Positions 5,937 to 6,395 of a DNA stretch of 6,395 nt are shown piece after piece (within the stretch, counting starts at the first letter, position 1; the number at the start of each line of letters is the position of its first letter). The stretch spans positions 1 to 6,395 of the forward strand of contig JAXEXP010000161.1 in the NCBI GenBank assembly GCA_034113365.1, in the 5' to 3' direction. The notes beneath the pieces are model-generated. The model had not been told where the DNA came from. It did not search any database and saw nothing but the letters and a program-made list of their open reading frames with translations. The position numbers and the translations under genes are program-made. The stretch comes from Spyradocola sp034113365. Lineage in GTDB: Bacteria; Bacillota; Clostridia; Christensenellales; UBA1750.

Positions 5937-5945
5937 ATTATAGCA
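5937..5945 (-). promoter_or_regulatory. Possible extra extended -10 element overlapping the GH30 stop codon
   Basis: The minus strand reads TGCTATAAT here, a full extended -10 motif that includes the first bases of the GH30 stop codon. No recognisable -35 box lies 16-18 bp upstream. It could be a second, upstream start for the T-box operon or a chance match. Confidence 0.25.
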
Positions 5946-6395
5946 CAAAGGTGCTCACCGAGTGCGGCGCGAGCTCTGCGGTAAAGCCGCCCTTTACATC
6001 GCAGCGCAGCGTGTAGGGCGTGTGCAGGCCGTTGTGCACCGCCAGCACGACGCTGCCGTCGGGGTTTTCAAAGGCCATGGCGTTGGCGGCGAAGCGGCCC
6101 TTGACGCCCAGAACGCGCGCGCCGGGCTTGACGAAGCCTGCCACATGGCGCATCAGGTAGTACTCCGGGTTGAAGGTGTAGCTGTGCTTTTCGGGATCGA
6201 CGCAGACCATGGAGTTCTGCCGCCAGCCCCAGGTGGAGATGCCGCCGGTTTCCAGCACCATGTTCCAGTAGACGTAGGCCTCCACGCCGTGCTTGAAGTA
6301 GTGGCGCATCATGTCGAAGATGTACTCCATGTAGCCCCAGCTGTTTTCGCCGTCTCCGCACTCGTTTTCCGTCTGCATCAGGCGCAGCTCGGGGA
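5938..6395 (-). CDS. Glycoside hydrolase family 30 protein, C-terminal part (5' end outside window)
   Basis: The visible 151 residues end at a TAA at 5938 and continue past the right edge; the in-frame codons before the first Met encode PELRL, so that Met is internal. The first block, LMQTENECGDG, matches the nucleophile region of GH30 enzymes (glucosylceramidase / beta-1,6-glucanase type), with the Glu in QTEN as the likely nucleophile. YVYWNMVLETGG and STWGWRQNSM then match the last barrel strands, followed by YYLMRHVAGFVKPGARVL and the small beta-sandwich that GH30 proteins carry at the C terminus. The family hydrolyses beta-linked glucosides, xylans or fucosides; the substrate cannot be set from this part, and localisation cannot be judged without the N terminus. 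No intrinsic terminator is seen between its stop and the cysE promoter. Confidence 0.85.
   Translation of the reverse strand, partial: PELRLMQTENECGDGENSWGYMEYIFDMMRHYFKHGVEAYVYWNMVLETGGISTWGWRQNSMVCVDPEKHSYTFNPEYYLMRHVAGFVKPGARVLGVKGRFAANAMAFENPDGSVVLAVHNGLHTPYTLRCDVKGGFTAELAPHSVSTFVL

Noticed and set aside
5945..5958. AGCAC-CTTT-GTGCT hairpin at the end of the GH30 gene as a terminator
   Set aside because: The five-pair stem lies inside the coding region and is followed by ATAATG rather than a U-tract.

Overview
This GC-rich window looks like chromosomal DNA from a Firmicutes (Bacillota) lineage, probably a carbohydrate-degrading, gut-type Clostridia relative. The strongest clue is a complete tRNA-responsive T-box leader in front of cysE-cysS. 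Other clues are G-rich Shine-Dalgarno sites 5-9 bases before the starts, strong TATAAT-type promoters and classical hairpin/U-tract terminators. The genus call is inference only.

Every gene I can support lies on the minus strand, so the window reads from right to left in four transcription units plus a fragment at the left edge. (1) 6395-5938: the C-terminal end of a GH30-type glycoside hydrolase, cut by the window edge. (2) 5924-3413: promoter, cysteine-type T-box leader, cysE (serine O-acetyltransferase), cysS (cysteinyl-tRNA synthetase) overlapping cysE by 14 nt, and an intrinsic terminator. (3) 3389-2231: promoter, uxuA (mannonate dehydratase) alone, terminator. (4) 2220-197: promoter with a 12-bp palindrome over the likely transcription start, a xylose-isomerase-like TIM-barrel sugar isomerase/epimerase, then 18 nt later a protein of the LOR/SDH (archaeal-type ornithine cyclodeaminase, TIGR00300-like) family without the family's usual N-terminal domain. 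(5) Positions 196-1: a hairpin repeat and, at the very edge, a ribosome-binding site plus six codons of another gene, possibly an IS30-like transposase.

Functionally, cysE and cysS link cysteine supply to charging of tRNA-Cys. The leader reads uncharged tRNA-Cys: its specifier codon is UGC and its acceptor-pairing bulge is UGGA, which matches the U73 discriminator of tRNA-Cys. The GH30 enzyme, UxuA and the TIM-barrel protein fit glycan and hexuronate use, but they are not in one operon. The least explained part is the two-gene operon pairing a sugar-isomerase-like enzyme with an ornithine-cyclodeaminase-like protein. No CRISPR array, rRNA, tRNA, phage module or defence system is visible.
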